A stretch of DNA of 64,000 nt, from the NCBI GenBank assembly GCA_910575155.1, contig CAJTDX010000011.1, positions 1 through 64,000 of the forward strand, written 5' to 3'. Each line of letters opens with the position of its first letter. Positions within the stretch are counted from its first letter, which is position 1. A program made the position numbers and the translations under genes. This DNA is from Lachnospiraceae bacterium. Its GTDB lineage: Bacteria; Bacillota; Clostridia; Lachnospirales; Lachnospiraceae. Under the pieces are notes generated by a model. It saw only the letters and a program-made list of their open reading frames with translations, was not told the origin of the DNA and searched no databases. Shown here piece after piece: positions 38,801 to 46,789 of the stretch.

Positions 38801-38944
38801 AACCGCTTTACGGAAACCGGCGCCGGCAATTCGAATGATTTGGATACGGAGTCTGATTCTTATCAGGTACAGACGAAAACTCTGTATGGGATTGCAAGAG
38901 GATTTCTGGAGGAGATTAAGAAGATGGGACAGGACTTGTCCTGA
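35840..38944 (+). CDS. DUF6240-domain protein next to flagellin
   Basis: A 1,034-residue, mostly alpha-helical, Gln/Glu-rich soluble protein with no signal peptide or membrane helix. Several segments repeat a pattern of the type LPATEENLADCQDAM, then LAPTVENLYMAQHS, IPLTAENLNYVLDL and APLTIESLKEAQN, at intervals of 50-80 residues, and these are the clearest internal repeats. The C-terminal 150 residues include a beta-rich part (VRGKEEKGRVDVLFETPRLG, KVAARFQVQGD) that resembles hook-length-control C-terminal domains. Proteins with this layout occur beside flagellin in Lachnospiraceae. A flagellar role, perhaps secretion or length control, is likely but unproven. Confidence 0.7.
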   Translation: MRVDNSNLAEITNSANRVEIKGNVSILTEEETVRKTEQDTGRVVSVQQTTVDKPFFSGDSQLEQIRQEAEQMETQLLQDKMQVVSNTVTAADCGKMEEEGYSLSDSDVDTIITVTDKIKMELAKAGADISVFGDTPDAKQLEKMAGSAGEARQLEAAIENADLPATEENLADCQDAMQQAESLTSCSDEAVKYMLDNDLAPTVENLYMAQHSTGGTSSQSPSAIEMDEGMKAQISQVITGAGREVNDTTLSCSQWMIEQQIPLTAENLNYVLDLKSAEFPPAEDQVIGAMAEAMAEGQRPQDAVILDGYSNTDRARQAAETIERAADADLWTVVEKGAPLTIESLKEAQNSAGDLSGKGQQAAHRNREIPDYAKEDKSFLKAKRQLEEIRLIMTAQANYSLLRQGISIETQPLQELVDQLKAQEHAYYASLLNQNNIEATQEHTEIFADTMAKTRELQNVPAYVLGEVHTDQDSVDEIHGKGIARQAQMERAGEAYETLQTQPRADLGDSIQKAFQNVDDILEDLNMETSEANRRAVRILAYNQMAVNPESVMEMKAADQKVQNLFQNLTPSVVMEMIREGVNPLELNVEELNVKAEEIKHKLDAGGEEKFSKYLWKLEQRHELTQEERDSYIGIYRMLNQIDKTDGAVIGALVQQGAELSMKNLLTAVRTNRNSGINVSVDEHFGGAETVNTQELSISQQIEAAYQTDCAKEALKFATPEGMQQAQKSVEEMTPEELLWQLRQAEKDTKSEEAYYEHEMEEFSQAKKAEAQILNILSSHDLPVTAYNILAANRMLHPRGGIFKSLFEPQNQEEDTDIDLEQVKEDILEKFGEAVKTPEEMAKAHKKLAETAENVMKTMADSETVTSRDLRDMKILRQQIALGSRLAKEEHYAIPVLVADELTNVQLKIVRGKEEKGRVDVLFETPRLGKVAARFQVQGDAAKGYIVSDSERTVQALKSQENNLKEQLSSEDQSWNMDFVHSESLDLNRFTETGAGNSNDLDTESDSYQVQTKTLYGIARGFLEEIKKMGQDLS

Positions 38945-38971
38945 GCATAAAGCAGAAAAGAGGTAAACAGC

Positions 38972-40429
38972 ATGAAAATTAATCACAATATGTCAGCAAT
39001 TGTCGCCAACAAAAAACTCTTAAGAACAGAGAACACCCTGTCCAATTCCATTGAGCGTTTATCTACAGGGCTGCGCATTAACCGTGCCTCAGACGATGCG
39101 GCGGGAATGGCGATCGCCAGTAAAATGACAGCGCAGATCAAGGGACTGGGGCAGGCGTCCAGAAATGCATCGGACGGCGTTTCTGTACTTGAGACCACAG
39201 ACGGGGCTTTGAATGAAGTGCATAATATGCTTCAGAGAATGCGCGAGCTGTCCGTACAGGCGGCAAACGGCACCAATACGCCTGACGACCTTAAGGCAAT
39301 ACAGTTGGAAATCGGTTCTTTGAGAGATGAGATTGACCGTGTGTCAAAGGATACAGAATTTAACACGAAGCCTCTGTTGGATGGCACTTTGGATCAGCGT
39401 GTTTATCCGGATAACCGGGGAGTTACCAGAATAGATATTTCGGACGCCGTTTCGGAAAATACTTATTCCGTCCAGATAAATGCAGATGCAACACATGCGG
39501 TAATCCGGGGCGGAGCCAATTTAACGGAAACTTCTGTCGTACCCGCCGGAGCAGCCGGGAGCGTAATAATCAATGGCGTTGAGGTAAAAATCGAAGAGGG
39601 AGAAACATTTGACGCCGTTTATGAAAAGCTGCGTGCCGGAGCTGAGCTGGGAGAAGTGAACCTTATGGTGGTAAGGAATCTGAACGATACTTCCGGTACC
39701 CCTGAAAATGGATTTTTTGTTCCCAGCGATTTGGCTACGGGAGGTAATCTTGTATTTGTTTCCGATGAATATGGCCAGAGTGCGGAAATGAATGTCAAAT
39801 GCGACAATCCAACGCTGGCGGCATTTCTGGGGATTCAGTCCGAGAGCCAGGCTAATGGAACGGATGTCCAGGTTGATATTGCGGCTGATGACGAGGGATT
39901 TGGCACACAGGCTACTATTTTAACAGATGGAAATTATGTGACCATTACAGACAGAGGCGGTTTTGAGATGAAATTCGAGGTCATACCAGGAGAAATAACC
40001 CCTGGCGATACGGTGAATCTGGATGTAACAGGCGTGGGGCCTATGACTTTGCAGATTGGAGCCAACGAAAATCAGACTATGGATGTGCGGATTCAGGAGA
40101 TTTCTTCTCAGACATTGTATATTGATAAAGTAAACGTATGTACGGTGACAGGCGCCAGCCGCGCTATTACCAGCTTTGACGGAGCGATTGCCAAGGTCAG
40201 CGAAGTCCGCTCCAGCATCGGCGCATATATGAACCGTCTGGATTACGCCGTAAACAGTCTGGACTTAACGGAAGAAAATATGACCCAGGCATTGTCCAGA
40301 ATTGAGGATGTGGACATGGCGGAAGAAATGACGGAGTATACGAAATACAATATTCTCTCCCAGGCGGCAACTTCAGTGCTTGCCCAGGCAAACGACCTTC
40401 CTCAGCAGGTATTGCAGCTTCTGCAATAG
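38972..40429 (+). CDS. fliC: Flagellin
   Basis: A 485-residue flagellin. The N-terminal D0/D1 helices (MKINHNMSAIVANKKLLRTE, then SSxIERLSTGLRIN-type NSIERLSTGLRINRA) and the C-terminal helix (EVRSSIGAYMNRLDYAVNSL, ending NDLPQQVLQLLQ) are canonical. The region of residues 150-400 is the variable surface domain. GAGGT lies 9 nt before the ATG. It follows the DUF6240 gene by 28 nt and precedes fliS, so it is probably co-transcribed with both. Some Lachnospiraceae flagellins are TLR5 ligands; residues MQRMRELSVQAANGT belong to that conserved surface. Confidence 0.95.
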   Translation: MKINHNMSAIVANKKLLRTENTLSNSIERLSTGLRINRASDDAAGMAIASKMTAQIKGLGQASRNASDGVSVLETTDGALNEVHNMLQRMRELSVQAANGTNTPDDLKAIQLEIGSLRDEIDRVSKDTEFNTKPLLDGTLDQRVYPDNRGVTRIDISDAVSENTYSVQINADATHAVIRGGANLTETSVVPAGAAGSVIINGVEVKIEEGETFDAVYEKLRAGAELGEVNLMVVRNLNDTSGTPENGFFVPSDLATGGNLVFVSDEYGQSAEMNVKCDNPTLAAFLGIQSESQANGTDVQVDIAADDEGFGTQATILTDGNYVTITDRGGFEMKFEVIPGEITPGDTVNLDVTGVGPMTLQIGANENQTMDVRIQEISSQTLYIDKVNVCTVTGASRAITSFDGAIAKVSEVRSSIGAYMNRLDYAVNSLDLTEENMTQALSRIEDVDMAEEMTEYTKYNILSQAATSVLAQANDLPQQVLQLLQ

Positions 40430-40462
40430 AACAATCAGGTTTTGCGCAGATAGGAGGAAAGG

Positions 40463-40939
40463 ATGACACAGGAAAAGAAACAGGAATTTACCCGCAGACT
40501 TTCTTGCTGTAATAAGGGTGAAATGATTGTAATTATGTATGATATCCTGTTTGCTTATCTGGAAGAGGGCATTCAGGCCAGCGGGCAGCAGGATTATCAG
40601 GGATTTAAGACGGCGGTGGGAAAAGCCTCGCAGGTGGTGGCCAGATTGATGGAGGATCTGGATTTCAGTTATGAGATCTCCGGGAATCTGTATGCAGAAT
40701 ATCAGTTTGTTAAGAAACTGCTGGCAATGGCGGTATGTAAAAATACAGCGCAGAACCTTCGGGATGCACATCAGGTTCTGAAGAACCTCTATGACGCCTT
40801 TCAGGAGGCGGCACAGCAGGATACTTCAGAACCGTTAATGCAGCACGCACAGCAGGTAGTGGCAGGCATAACCTATCAGAAAGGCAGTCTCACAGAAACG
40901 CTTCAGGGTTCAGAAAGTTCCAGAGGATTCCTTGCATAG
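40463..40939 (+). CDS. fliS: Flagellar export chaperone FliS-like
   Basis: A 158-residue helical protein in the FliS position directly after flagellin. It carries a FliS-like MIVIMYDILFAYLEEGIQAS segment, then a second half (YEISGNLYAEYQFVKKLLAM) consistent with the four-helix chaperone that caps the flagellin C-terminus. It is somewhat longer than typical FliS (about 125-135) owing to a C-terminal tail. Its 3' end overlaps the convergent DUF2508 gene by 37 nt. Confidence 0.8.
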   Translation: MTQEKKQEFTRRLSCCNKGEMIVIMYDILFAYLEEGIQASGQQDYQGFKTAVGKASQVVARLMEDLDFSYEISGNLYAEYQFVKKLLAMAVCKNTAQNLRDAHQVLKNLYDAFQEAAQQDTSEPLMQHAQQVVAGITYQKGSLTETLQGSESSRGFLA

Positions 40940-41157
40940 GAATCCTCATTAAATTGTTTGACTTTTGTCAGCAGGAACTTATAGCGCATCTGCAGCGCGT
41001 TTACCTGATAAATACAGCAGTCGATCAGATCTGGTTCCATAGCGTTTTCAAAGTTATCATAGGCAAGGGCAAGGTCATATCTGGCTCTTTCCAGGTCATC
41101 TAAAAGTAAAGAGTAAGCAGTTGTCTTAGGTTCTTCTTTTCTTGCAATCTGAAACAT
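40903..41157 (-). CDS. DUF2508 (YaaL-like) protein
   Basis: An 84-residue helical protein (YSLLLDDLERARYDLALAYD then NFENAMEPDLIDCCIYQVNA) of the YaaL/DUF2508 family, small proteins encoded near recombination or sporulation genes in Firmicutes. The ATG at 41157 is preferred because AAAGG lies 7 nt upstream; ATGs at 41163 and 41181 are possible. A bofA gene follows divergently, the same pairing as yaaL-bofA in Bacillus, which supports both calls. Confidence 0.75.
   Translation of the reverse strand: MFQIARKEEPKTTAYSLLLDDLERARYDLALAYDNFENAMEPDLIDCCIYQVNALQMRYKFLLTKVKQFNEDSYARNPLELSEP
40923..40947. terminator. Hairpin at the fliS/DUF2508 convergence
   Basis: GAGGATTCC (40923-40931) pairs perfectly with GGAATCCTC (40939-40947), with a 7-nt loop. 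It overlaps the end of both genes. The U-runs on both sides are weak. Confidence 0.6.
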
Positions 41158-41340
41158 ATGCATCCCTTTCCTTTTCTGCAATTATGTTTGCATGTCTTTT
41201 ATTTAAAGTATAAGCAGAAACTTCCAAATCTATACAAAAAAGTCATAATTTTTTCCAAAAAGTATATATATCAGAAGAGAGAATAATTTTGTTTCCGTAT
41301 ACTTTGCCTGCAAAGTATGCCTGAAACGTGTGGAGGAAAA

Positions 41341-41613
41341 ATGGACTTGTATTATGGTATTGGAGCCATTGCCGGAATTTGCGTTCTTATATTGATGATG
41401 GGAATGGTAAAGCAGAAAACGCAATGGATTTTTACGTTTGTTCTTCGCTGCATCGCGGGGATCGTGGGAATCAGCGTAGTAAACGAGCTGCTTAAGAGCC
41501 AGGGGATCGCTGTGTCTGCAGGAATTAATCCGCTCAGTGTTTTGACAATCGGAAGCCTTGGTATCTGCGGGTTTGCGCTGGTTTACGGGATCTTACTGTA
41601 TAAATTTTTGTGA
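41341..41613 (+). CDS. bofA: BofA-family pro-sigma-K processing inhibitor
   Basis: A 90-residue membrane protein with three hydrophobic segments and the conserved end NPLSVLTIGSLGICGFALVY then GILLYKFL, matching BofA, which holds back SpoIVFB-dependent pro-sigma-K cleavage during sporulation. The start at 41341 follows TGGAGGAAAA. Its presence, with divergent YaaL, points to a spore-forming ancestry. Confidence 0.8.
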   Translation: MDLYYGIGAIAGICVLILMMGMVKQKTQWIFTFVLRCIAGIVGISVVNELLKSQGIAVSAGINPLSVLTIGSLGICGFALVYGILLYKFL

Positions 41614-41649
41614 GATATATACAAAATTAAATAAAACTTGCAAACCTAC

Positions 41650-41678
41650 TTTACAAGTGGAGAAACATGTTTTATAAT
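41650..41678 (+). promoter_or_regulatory. Promoter of the Tad pilus operon
   Basis: TTTACA at 41650-41655, 17 nt, TATAAT at 41673-41678. The -35 lies within an imperfect inverted repeat (ACTTG...CAAGT, 41637-41659). Leader of about 65 nt to the first gene. Confidence 0.75.
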
Positions 41679-41748
41679 TCAAAACAATCACTGCTTCGCG
41701 AACAGGAGATAATAATCCAGAGAGAGGTGATGAGTTGGGGAGATTAAG

Positions 41749-42249
41749 ATGTTCTTTTGCCTGATGCTGCTGAGCATTGGAGCGGTGATGGACATACAGA
41801 GTTTTCGAATCAGCAACCGTTTGATCGTAAGCGGTTTGGTTCTGGGGTTAATCTTTCAGATCCTGGAATCGGGAGTAAAGGGCGCTGGTGTTTTTCTTCT
41901 GAACATTTCTATACCAGTGATCTTATGTTATCTGTTATTTCTAATACATGCCCTTGGGGCAGGTGATATCAAATTATTTTCCATGATTGGCGGTATTTGG
42001 GGTTTTCAGGTTCTTTATAAAACGATAGTAATTTCATTTCTTACAGGAGCAGCTATGTCATTGATTAAGCTTCTCTGTCATCGAAATCTCAGTTTACGTC
42101 TGCTGGTATTTAAGGGATATGTCCGCCGGATTTTGCATACGGGCAGATTATCGGAATATCCGCAGGAATTTCAGGGAAATCAGCATGTCATTCATTTTTC
42201 AATCGCTATTTTAATTGGTTACGCAATCGCTATGGAGGTGTCTTATTGA
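41749..42249 (+). CDS. Prepilin peptidase, A24 family (CpaA/TadV-like)
   Basis: A 166-residue polytopic aspartyl protease that trims Flp prepilins. The two catalytic aspartates are in GAVMDIQSFRISN (near residue 14) and HALGAGDIKLFSM (near residue 73), the second in the GxGD motif. Minimal length fits the CpaA/TadV type that lacks the methylase domain. The first gene of the pilus operon; its stop overlaps the start of the next gene. A tiny frame (MSWGD) lies between the ribosome binding site GAGAGGTG and this ATG. Confidence 0.85.
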   Translation: MFFCLMLLSIGAVMDIQSFRISNRLIVSGLVLGLIFQILESGVKGAGVFLLNISIPVILCYLLFLIHALGAGDIKLFSMIGGIWGFQVLYKTIVISFLTGAAMSLIKLLCHRNLSLRLLVFKGYVRRILHTGRLSEYPQEFQGNQHVIHFSIAILIGYAIAMEVSY

Positions 42250-43316
42250 GAAAAATTATGATTGCAGTCTGCGAAACGGACGCAGCATATGGAGAACGGC
42301 TGGGAGAGTGGATTTCCCTGGAATATCAGGATAAATCTTTTGGGGTTTCGTTCTCTTCCGTGGAATGTTTCCGGGAAAGCTGCCAGAGCCGGGTCCCCGA
42401 GATCATATTGGCGGGGAAGGATTTTCTGGAGGATTCCAGGATTAGAGAAGATCTTCTCAAACAGAACACAGGAACAGGAGCGCATATTCAGGATCAGCAG
42501 GATCAGCCTATGTGGATCTATCTTTGTGAGCGGGAGGGGCAGATTCCATCTTCTGCGCAGGACATGGCTGCTGTGGACAAGTATCAGCCTGCATCCAGAA
42601 TACTGCGCCAGGTATTTTTCCACTATCAGAATTGGGGAAACAGGAAAGAGTCAGAGAATACTGCAGAAAAAGAAATCATCGGAATTTATTCGCCGGGGCA
42701 CAGTATCTGGCAGACGCCCTTTGCGCTGACCTTTGCCCAGGCATTGGGACAGAGAGAAAAACTGCTGTATGTGAATCTCAAAGAGTGCGCGGGGTTTTCA
42801 GGCTGGTTTGAGGAGGAATATGAGAAAGATCTTCTTGATGTGATCTATCTGTGCCTGAGCAATGAAGTAAATGTTTCAGACTGTGTCAGCAGCGCCCTGT
42901 ACCGTGTGGAAGGAATCCATTATATTCCTCCGGCAGAGGATGGAGGCTGTCTGGGAGAGATTTCTGCCGAAGATTATATTACTTTTGTAAATCTGCTTGC
43001 CGCAAGAAGCGGCTACGATGTGATTTTGCTTGATTTTGGCATGATGATTCCTGGTTTTTACCGGATATTGAGGCAGTGTACAAGGGTGTACATAGCCACG
43101 GAGCCGGGAGAACTGCAGGAGGCTCCGCTTGAGCAGTTCCGGCAGATGACGCAGAGACAGGGAGATTTGCAATTGGAGGAAAAACTGGTATATGTATCTC
43201 TTCCGGCCATGCATCAGGAACTCTGTCCGGGAACGGCAAAGTTCCAGCAATGGCTGTGGGGGACGATGGGAGATTTCAGCCGCAGGCTGGCGGGGGTACA
43301 AGGTGGAACAGATTAG
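42246..43316 (+). CDS. CpaE/TadZ-like pilus localization protein
   Basis: A 356-residue protein. Residues 1-100 are receiver-like (MIAVCETDAAYGERLGEWIS) but lack the normal acidic pocket. Residues 140-340 are a ParA/MinD-like domain (EIIGIYSPGHSIWQTPFALT, then YDVILLDFGMMIPGFYRI), in which the Walker A lysine motif (KGGxGKT) is replaced by SPGHSIWQT. That agrees with the ATPase-degenerate TadZ/CpaE proteins that place the pilus machine at a cell pole. It starts at TTG 42246, overlapping the previous stop. Confidence 0.8.
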   Translation: MRKIMIAVCETDAAYGERLGEWISLEYQDKSFGVSFSSVECFRESCQSRVPEIILAGKDFLEDSRIREDLLKQNTGTGAHIQDQQDQPMWIYLCEREGQIPSSAQDMAAVDKYQPASRILRQVFFHYQNWGNRKESENTAEKEIIGIYSPGHSIWQTPFALTFAQALGQREKLLYVNLKECAGFSGWFEEEYEKDLLDVIYLCLSNEVNVSDCVSSALYRVEGIHYIPPAEDGGCLGEISAEDYITFVNLLAARSGYDVILLDFGMMIPGFYRILRQCTRVYIATEPGELQEAPLEQFRQMTQRQGDLQLEEKLVYVSLPAMHQELCPGTAKFQQWLWGTMGDFSRRLAGVQGGTD

Positions 43317-44526
43317 GAAAAATGTGCTGGCGCAGCTTGATATGACGAGAGAGCATGATGAGGATGAATTGCTGGCCGTCATAGATGAAGAAATCTGCCG
43401 GGAGGCGAAGGAACGTGTGATACCCTTAAACTGGCGGCGGGAACTGAGAATGCAGGTTTTTCATTCTTTGAGGAAACTTGATGTACTTCAGGAACTTCTG
43501 AACCAGGATGATATTACAGAAATTATGGTAAATGGGGCGGATCATGTATTCTATGAACGAAAGGGAGAGATTCAGGCTTGGGATAAGTCCTTTTCTTCCA
43601 AAGAAAAGCTGGAGGATATTATTCAGCAGATGGTGGGAAACAATAACCGGGTGATCAATGAGGCGGAACCAATTGCAGATACAAGGCTGTCAGACGGTTC
43701 CAGAGTCAATGTGGTGCTCCCTCCGGTGGCGCTGAATGGTCCGGCAGTATCTATTCGTAAATTTCCCAAACATCCGATTCTTATGGAACAGATGATTGCG
43801 GGAGAGTCTGTGAGCAGGGAGTGCGCAGAATTTTTAAAACTGCTGGTAAAGGCAGGGTATAATATCTTTATTTCCGGTGGAACCGGATCTGGAAAAACAA
43901 CATTTCTCAATGCTTTATCTGAATTTATTCCCAAAGACCAACGTGTGATTACAATTGAAGATTCAGCCGAACTGCAGATTCAGGGGATTTCCAATCTGGT
44001 GCAGATGGAAACCCGTAGCGCGGGACCGGAAGGCGCGCTTGCCATTACCATAAGGGATCTGATACGAACGGCGCTGCGTATGAGGCCAGACCGCATTGTA
44101 GTGGGAGAAATCCGGGGCGCGGAATGTCTGGATATGCTGCAGGCGATGAATACCGGGCACGACGGCTCTTTAAGCACCGGACATGCCAATAGCTGTCAGG
44201 ATATGGTGAGCCGCATGGAAACTATGGTGCTGATGGGAATGGAACTGCCGCTGCTTGCTATTCGCGCTCAAATTGTGGCGGGCGTGGATATACTGGTTCA
44301 TTTGGGAAGGCTCAGGGACCGCAGCAGACGGCTTCTTTCCATCGTAGAGGTCGACCGTTTATCGGAGGGGGAAATTTGCCTGAATCCTCTGTATGAGTTT
44401 GTGGAAATGGGAGAGCGGGATGGAAAACTGACAGGAATCTGGAAAAAAACAGGGGATCTGATTCACAAAGGCAAGCTGTATGCGGCAGGAATGGAACTGG
44501 AGGCGGTAAAAAATGAAGGATTATAA
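43303..44526 (+). CDS. Pilus assembly ATPase CpaF/TadA
   Basis: A 407-residue secretion ATPase that powers Flp pilus extension. N-terminal VLQELLNQDDITEIMVNGAD leads to Walker A GGTGSGKTT (residues 192-200), an Asp box and Walker B-type RMRPDRIVVGEIRGAE, and the His box TGHDGSLSTGHANS. The GTG at 43303 is preferred because it overlaps the CpaE end by 14 nt; the longer frame runs through cpaE. The stop overlaps tadB by 14 nt. Confidence 0.92.
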   Translation: MEQIRKNVLAQLDMTREHDEDELLAVIDEEICREAKERVIPLNWRRELRMQVFHSLRKLDVLQELLNQDDITEIMVNGADHVFYERKGEIQAWDKSFSSKEKLEDIIQQMVGNNNRVINEAEPIADTRLSDGSRVNVVLPPVALNGPAVSIRKFPKHPILMEQMIAGESVSRECAEFLKLLVKAGYNIFISGGTGSGKTTFLNALSEFIPKDQRVITIEDSAELQIQGISNLVQMETRSAGPEGALAITIRDLIRTALRMRPDRIVVGEIRGAECLDMLQAMNTGHDGSLSTGHANSCQDMVSRMETMVLMGMELPLLAIRAQIVAGVDILVHLGRLRDRSRRLLSIVEVDRLSEGEICLNPLYEFVEMGERDGKLTGIWKKTGDLIHKGKLYAAGMELEAVKNEGL

Positions 44527-45253
44527 GGAGTACAGATTGAGCTGGCGCGAAAAATGCCTGTGCCTCCTGTTTACCCTGGGGATGAACGCGCTGATTTCCT
44601 GGCTGTTTTACCGCAGTATTTATGGCATGGCTGCGCTGCTGCCGTTGTTGATTCTGGTAAGAAGACTTTACAAAGATTATCTTTATAAAAAACAGAGCAG
44701 GGAAATGCTGTTTCAGTTCCGGGAGATGCTGCAGTTTATAGCCGGCGCGCTGAAAGCCGGATATTCTATGGAAAATGCTTTTTTGCAGGGATGGCAGGAA
44801 TATGTTGAATTGTATGGAGAGAAAACCATAATGGCACAGGAGTTTTGCAATATGATTAATCAAATGAGATTGAATATGCCTCTGGAGCAATTGATGGAAC
44901 ATCTGGCGCAGCGCAGCGGCATAGAGGAGATTGACAGTTTTACGCAGGTGTTTGCATTCGCCAAGCGGGGCGGCGGGGACATGATGAAGATCTTTCAGGA
45001 TACCGCGGAGAAAATCCGCCAGAAAGCGGATGTAGAGCGGGAGATTGAAACTGTTCTGGCAGCAAAAAAGACAGAACAGCGCATTATGGATTTGGTTCCA
45101 TTTGCAATTTTGCTTTATGTGGGACTGACGTCCCCGGAGCTTCTGTCTCCTCTGTATGGAAATCCCGCGGGAGTTTTTATAATGACATTGTGTCTTTTGG
45201 GATATGGCGGCGCATTTCTGCTGGCGGAAAAGATTCTGGATATCCGCATATAG
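44513..45253 (+). CDS. Pilus platform protein TadB-like
   Basis: A 246-residue inner-membrane platform protein of type II secretion F (T2SSF) type. An N-terminal hydrophobic pair lies at residues 15-50, then the cytoplasmic helical bundle with MLQFIAGALKAGYSMENAFL and FAFAKRGGGDMMKIFQDTAE, then a C-terminal pair. TadB and TadC form the membrane base that the ATPase drives. Overlaps the ATPase gene, so it is coupled. Confidence 0.85.
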   Translation: MKDYKEYRLSWREKCLCLLFTLGMNALISWLFYRSIYGMAALLPLLILVRRLYKDYLYKKQSREMLFQFREMLQFIAGALKAGYSMENAFLQGWQEYVELYGEKTIMAQEFCNMINQMRLNMPLEQLMEHLAQRSGIEEIDSFTQVFAFAKRGGGDMMKIFQDTAEKIRQKADVEREIETVLAAKKTEQRIMDLVPFAILLYVGLTSPELLSPLYGNPAGVFIMTLCLLGYGGAFLLAEKILDIRI

Positions 45254-45267
45254 GGAGGAAGACAGTT

Positions 45268-46545
45268 ATGTATTGGTATTTTGCCGGGGCAGTTTTTTGC
45301 CTCGCTGGAGCAGCAAAGTTAAAATTAAAAAATACAGATCAGAAGAAAATCCGTCAGACGGCAGTGATTCTGGCAGTTGGGTTTTTACTGGCGGGCTTAT
45401 CGGAAGTAATGAATCAATCTGAAACCGCAAAGGATAAAATCGCCAGAAATAAAGCGGGTGAGGGAAGCAGAGAGGTAGAACTGCTGGTGGATGCGGGAGA
45501 AGAGCTTGCGGACTATCCGATCAATCTGGAAATCGAAGAAAAGAGGCTGACAAAAATTCAGAAACAGGACTGTCTCAAAAAGGCAAAGCAGGAGCTTAGC
45601 CGGATGATTCCGGGAGAGAACCCTTCGCTGGAACAAGTGACAGAATCGCTGGTTCTTCCACAGTACCTTCAGGACGGCGCAGTGGAAGCCGCCTATCGTT
45701 TTTCCGATTATGAGGTGTTCGCGGCAGACGGAAGTCTGCAGCAGGAGGTAAAGAAACCCGTTTTGGTGGAAGTTACGGCGGAACTCACCTGCCAGCAGGA
45801 AATCTGTCTTTATCAGTTTTATGTGAGGGTGGTTCCAAAAGAGAAATCTTCTCAGGAACAGTTTGCAGAAAAACTGACAGATCTGGTGTCAAAAGAGAAC
45901 CAGAAGGAAGATGCTGATTATGTGAATCTTCCGGGAGAAGAGGAAGGAAAAAAGATTGTCTGGAAAGAGAACAATGGAAATCAGGGATTTGCGATGGTCG
46001 TTTTGTCTGTGGTATTTGCAGCGGGCCTGCATCTGCGTGAAAAAGAAAATGACAAACGCAAAGAAGCAGAGCGCAGACGGCAAATGCTGTTTGACTATGC
46101 CGGTATTGTCAGTAAGCTGTCTTTGCTGTTAGGCGCGGGAATGAATATTTCTCTTGCCTGGGAAAAGATTGCCCTGACGTACCGGAGGAAACGGGAAAAC
46201 GGAGAGATAAAGCTGCGCTATGCCTACGAAGAGATGCTTTCTGCATGGTATGAGATACAGGAAGGGACGGGCGAGCTGCGGGCTTATGAACATTTTGGCG
46301 TTCGCTGCCAGCTTGGCGTGTACCGGAAACTGTCCTCTTTGATAGCGCAGAATGTGCGCAGAGGGGCGAAAGGCATGCAGAAATTGCTGGAACAGGAAGA
46401 ATGGGAGGCGTATGAACAGCGCAAGGCACAGGCAAAACAGGCGGGTGAAGAAGCGGGAACAAAGCTGCTGCTGCCCATGGGAATTATGCTGGTGATTGTG
46501 CTTGCAATTTTGGTGATTCCGGCAGGAATGACCCTGAACTTATAA
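45268..46545 (+). CDS. Pilus platform protein TadC-like with long N-terminal insert
   Basis: A 425-residue protein. The C-terminal 170 residues match a TadC-like T2SSF domain (VSKLSLLLGAGMNISLAWEK, then LSSLIAQNVRRGAKGMQKLL and a final helix GIMLVIVLAILVIPAGMTL). The N-terminal part has two helices around residues 1-50 and a soluble, Lys/Glu-rich segment of about 180 residues not usual in TadC. The start at 45268 follows GGGAGGAAG; a longer frame overlaps tadB. Confidence 0.8.
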   Translation: MYWYFAGAVFCLAGAAKLKLKNTDQKKIRQTAVILAVGFLLAGLSEVMNQSETAKDKIARNKAGEGSREVELLVDAGEELADYPINLEIEEKRLTKIQKQDCLKKAKQELSRMIPGENPSLEQVTESLVLPQYLQDGAVEAAYRFSDYEVFAADGSLQQEVKKPVLVEVTAELTCQQEICLYQFYVRVVPKEKSSQEQFAEKLTDLVSKENQKEDADYVNLPGEEEGKKIVWKENNGNQGFAMVVLSVVFAAGLHLREKENDKRKEAERRRQMLFDYAGIVSKLSLLLGAGMNISLAWEKIALTYRRKRENGEIKLRYAYEEMLSAWYEIQEGTGELRAYEHFGVRCQLGVYRKLSSLIAQNVRRGAKGMQKLLEQEEWEAYEQRKAQAKQAGEEAGTKLLLPMGIMLVIVLAILVIPAGMTLNL

Positions 46546-46594
46546 AAAATAATTTGATTTCCGGCGGTTGCCGGAAAGGATCAGGAGGAAGCGT

Positions 46595-46762
46595 ATGAAG
46601 AGTTTTAAAGATTTTTTAATGGAAGAAGAAGGTATGGGAGTTGTGGAAGTGATATTGATTATTGTCATTCTTATCAGTCTGGCGGCAATATTTAAAAACC
46701 AGATTACCAGTCTGGTAAATAAAGTTTTGAAAAAAATTTCCACGCAGGCAGATAAGATCTGA
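46595..46762 (+). CDS. Flp1-family pilin
   Basis: A 55-residue pilin: short basic-acidic leader (MKSFKDFLMEEEG), then MGVVEVILIIVILISLAAIF and a charged tail. The Gly before Met and the Glu five residues into the hydrophobic stretch fit type IV-like prepilin cleavage by the A24 peptidases of this operon. The start at 46595 follows CAGGAGGAAG. This is the likely major subunit. Confidence 0.85.
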   Translation: MKSFKDFLMEEEGMGVVEVILIIVILISLAAIFKNQITSLVNKVLKKISTQADKI

Positions 46763-46789
46763 TAAAAAGCGCGCCAAATGGAGGAGACG

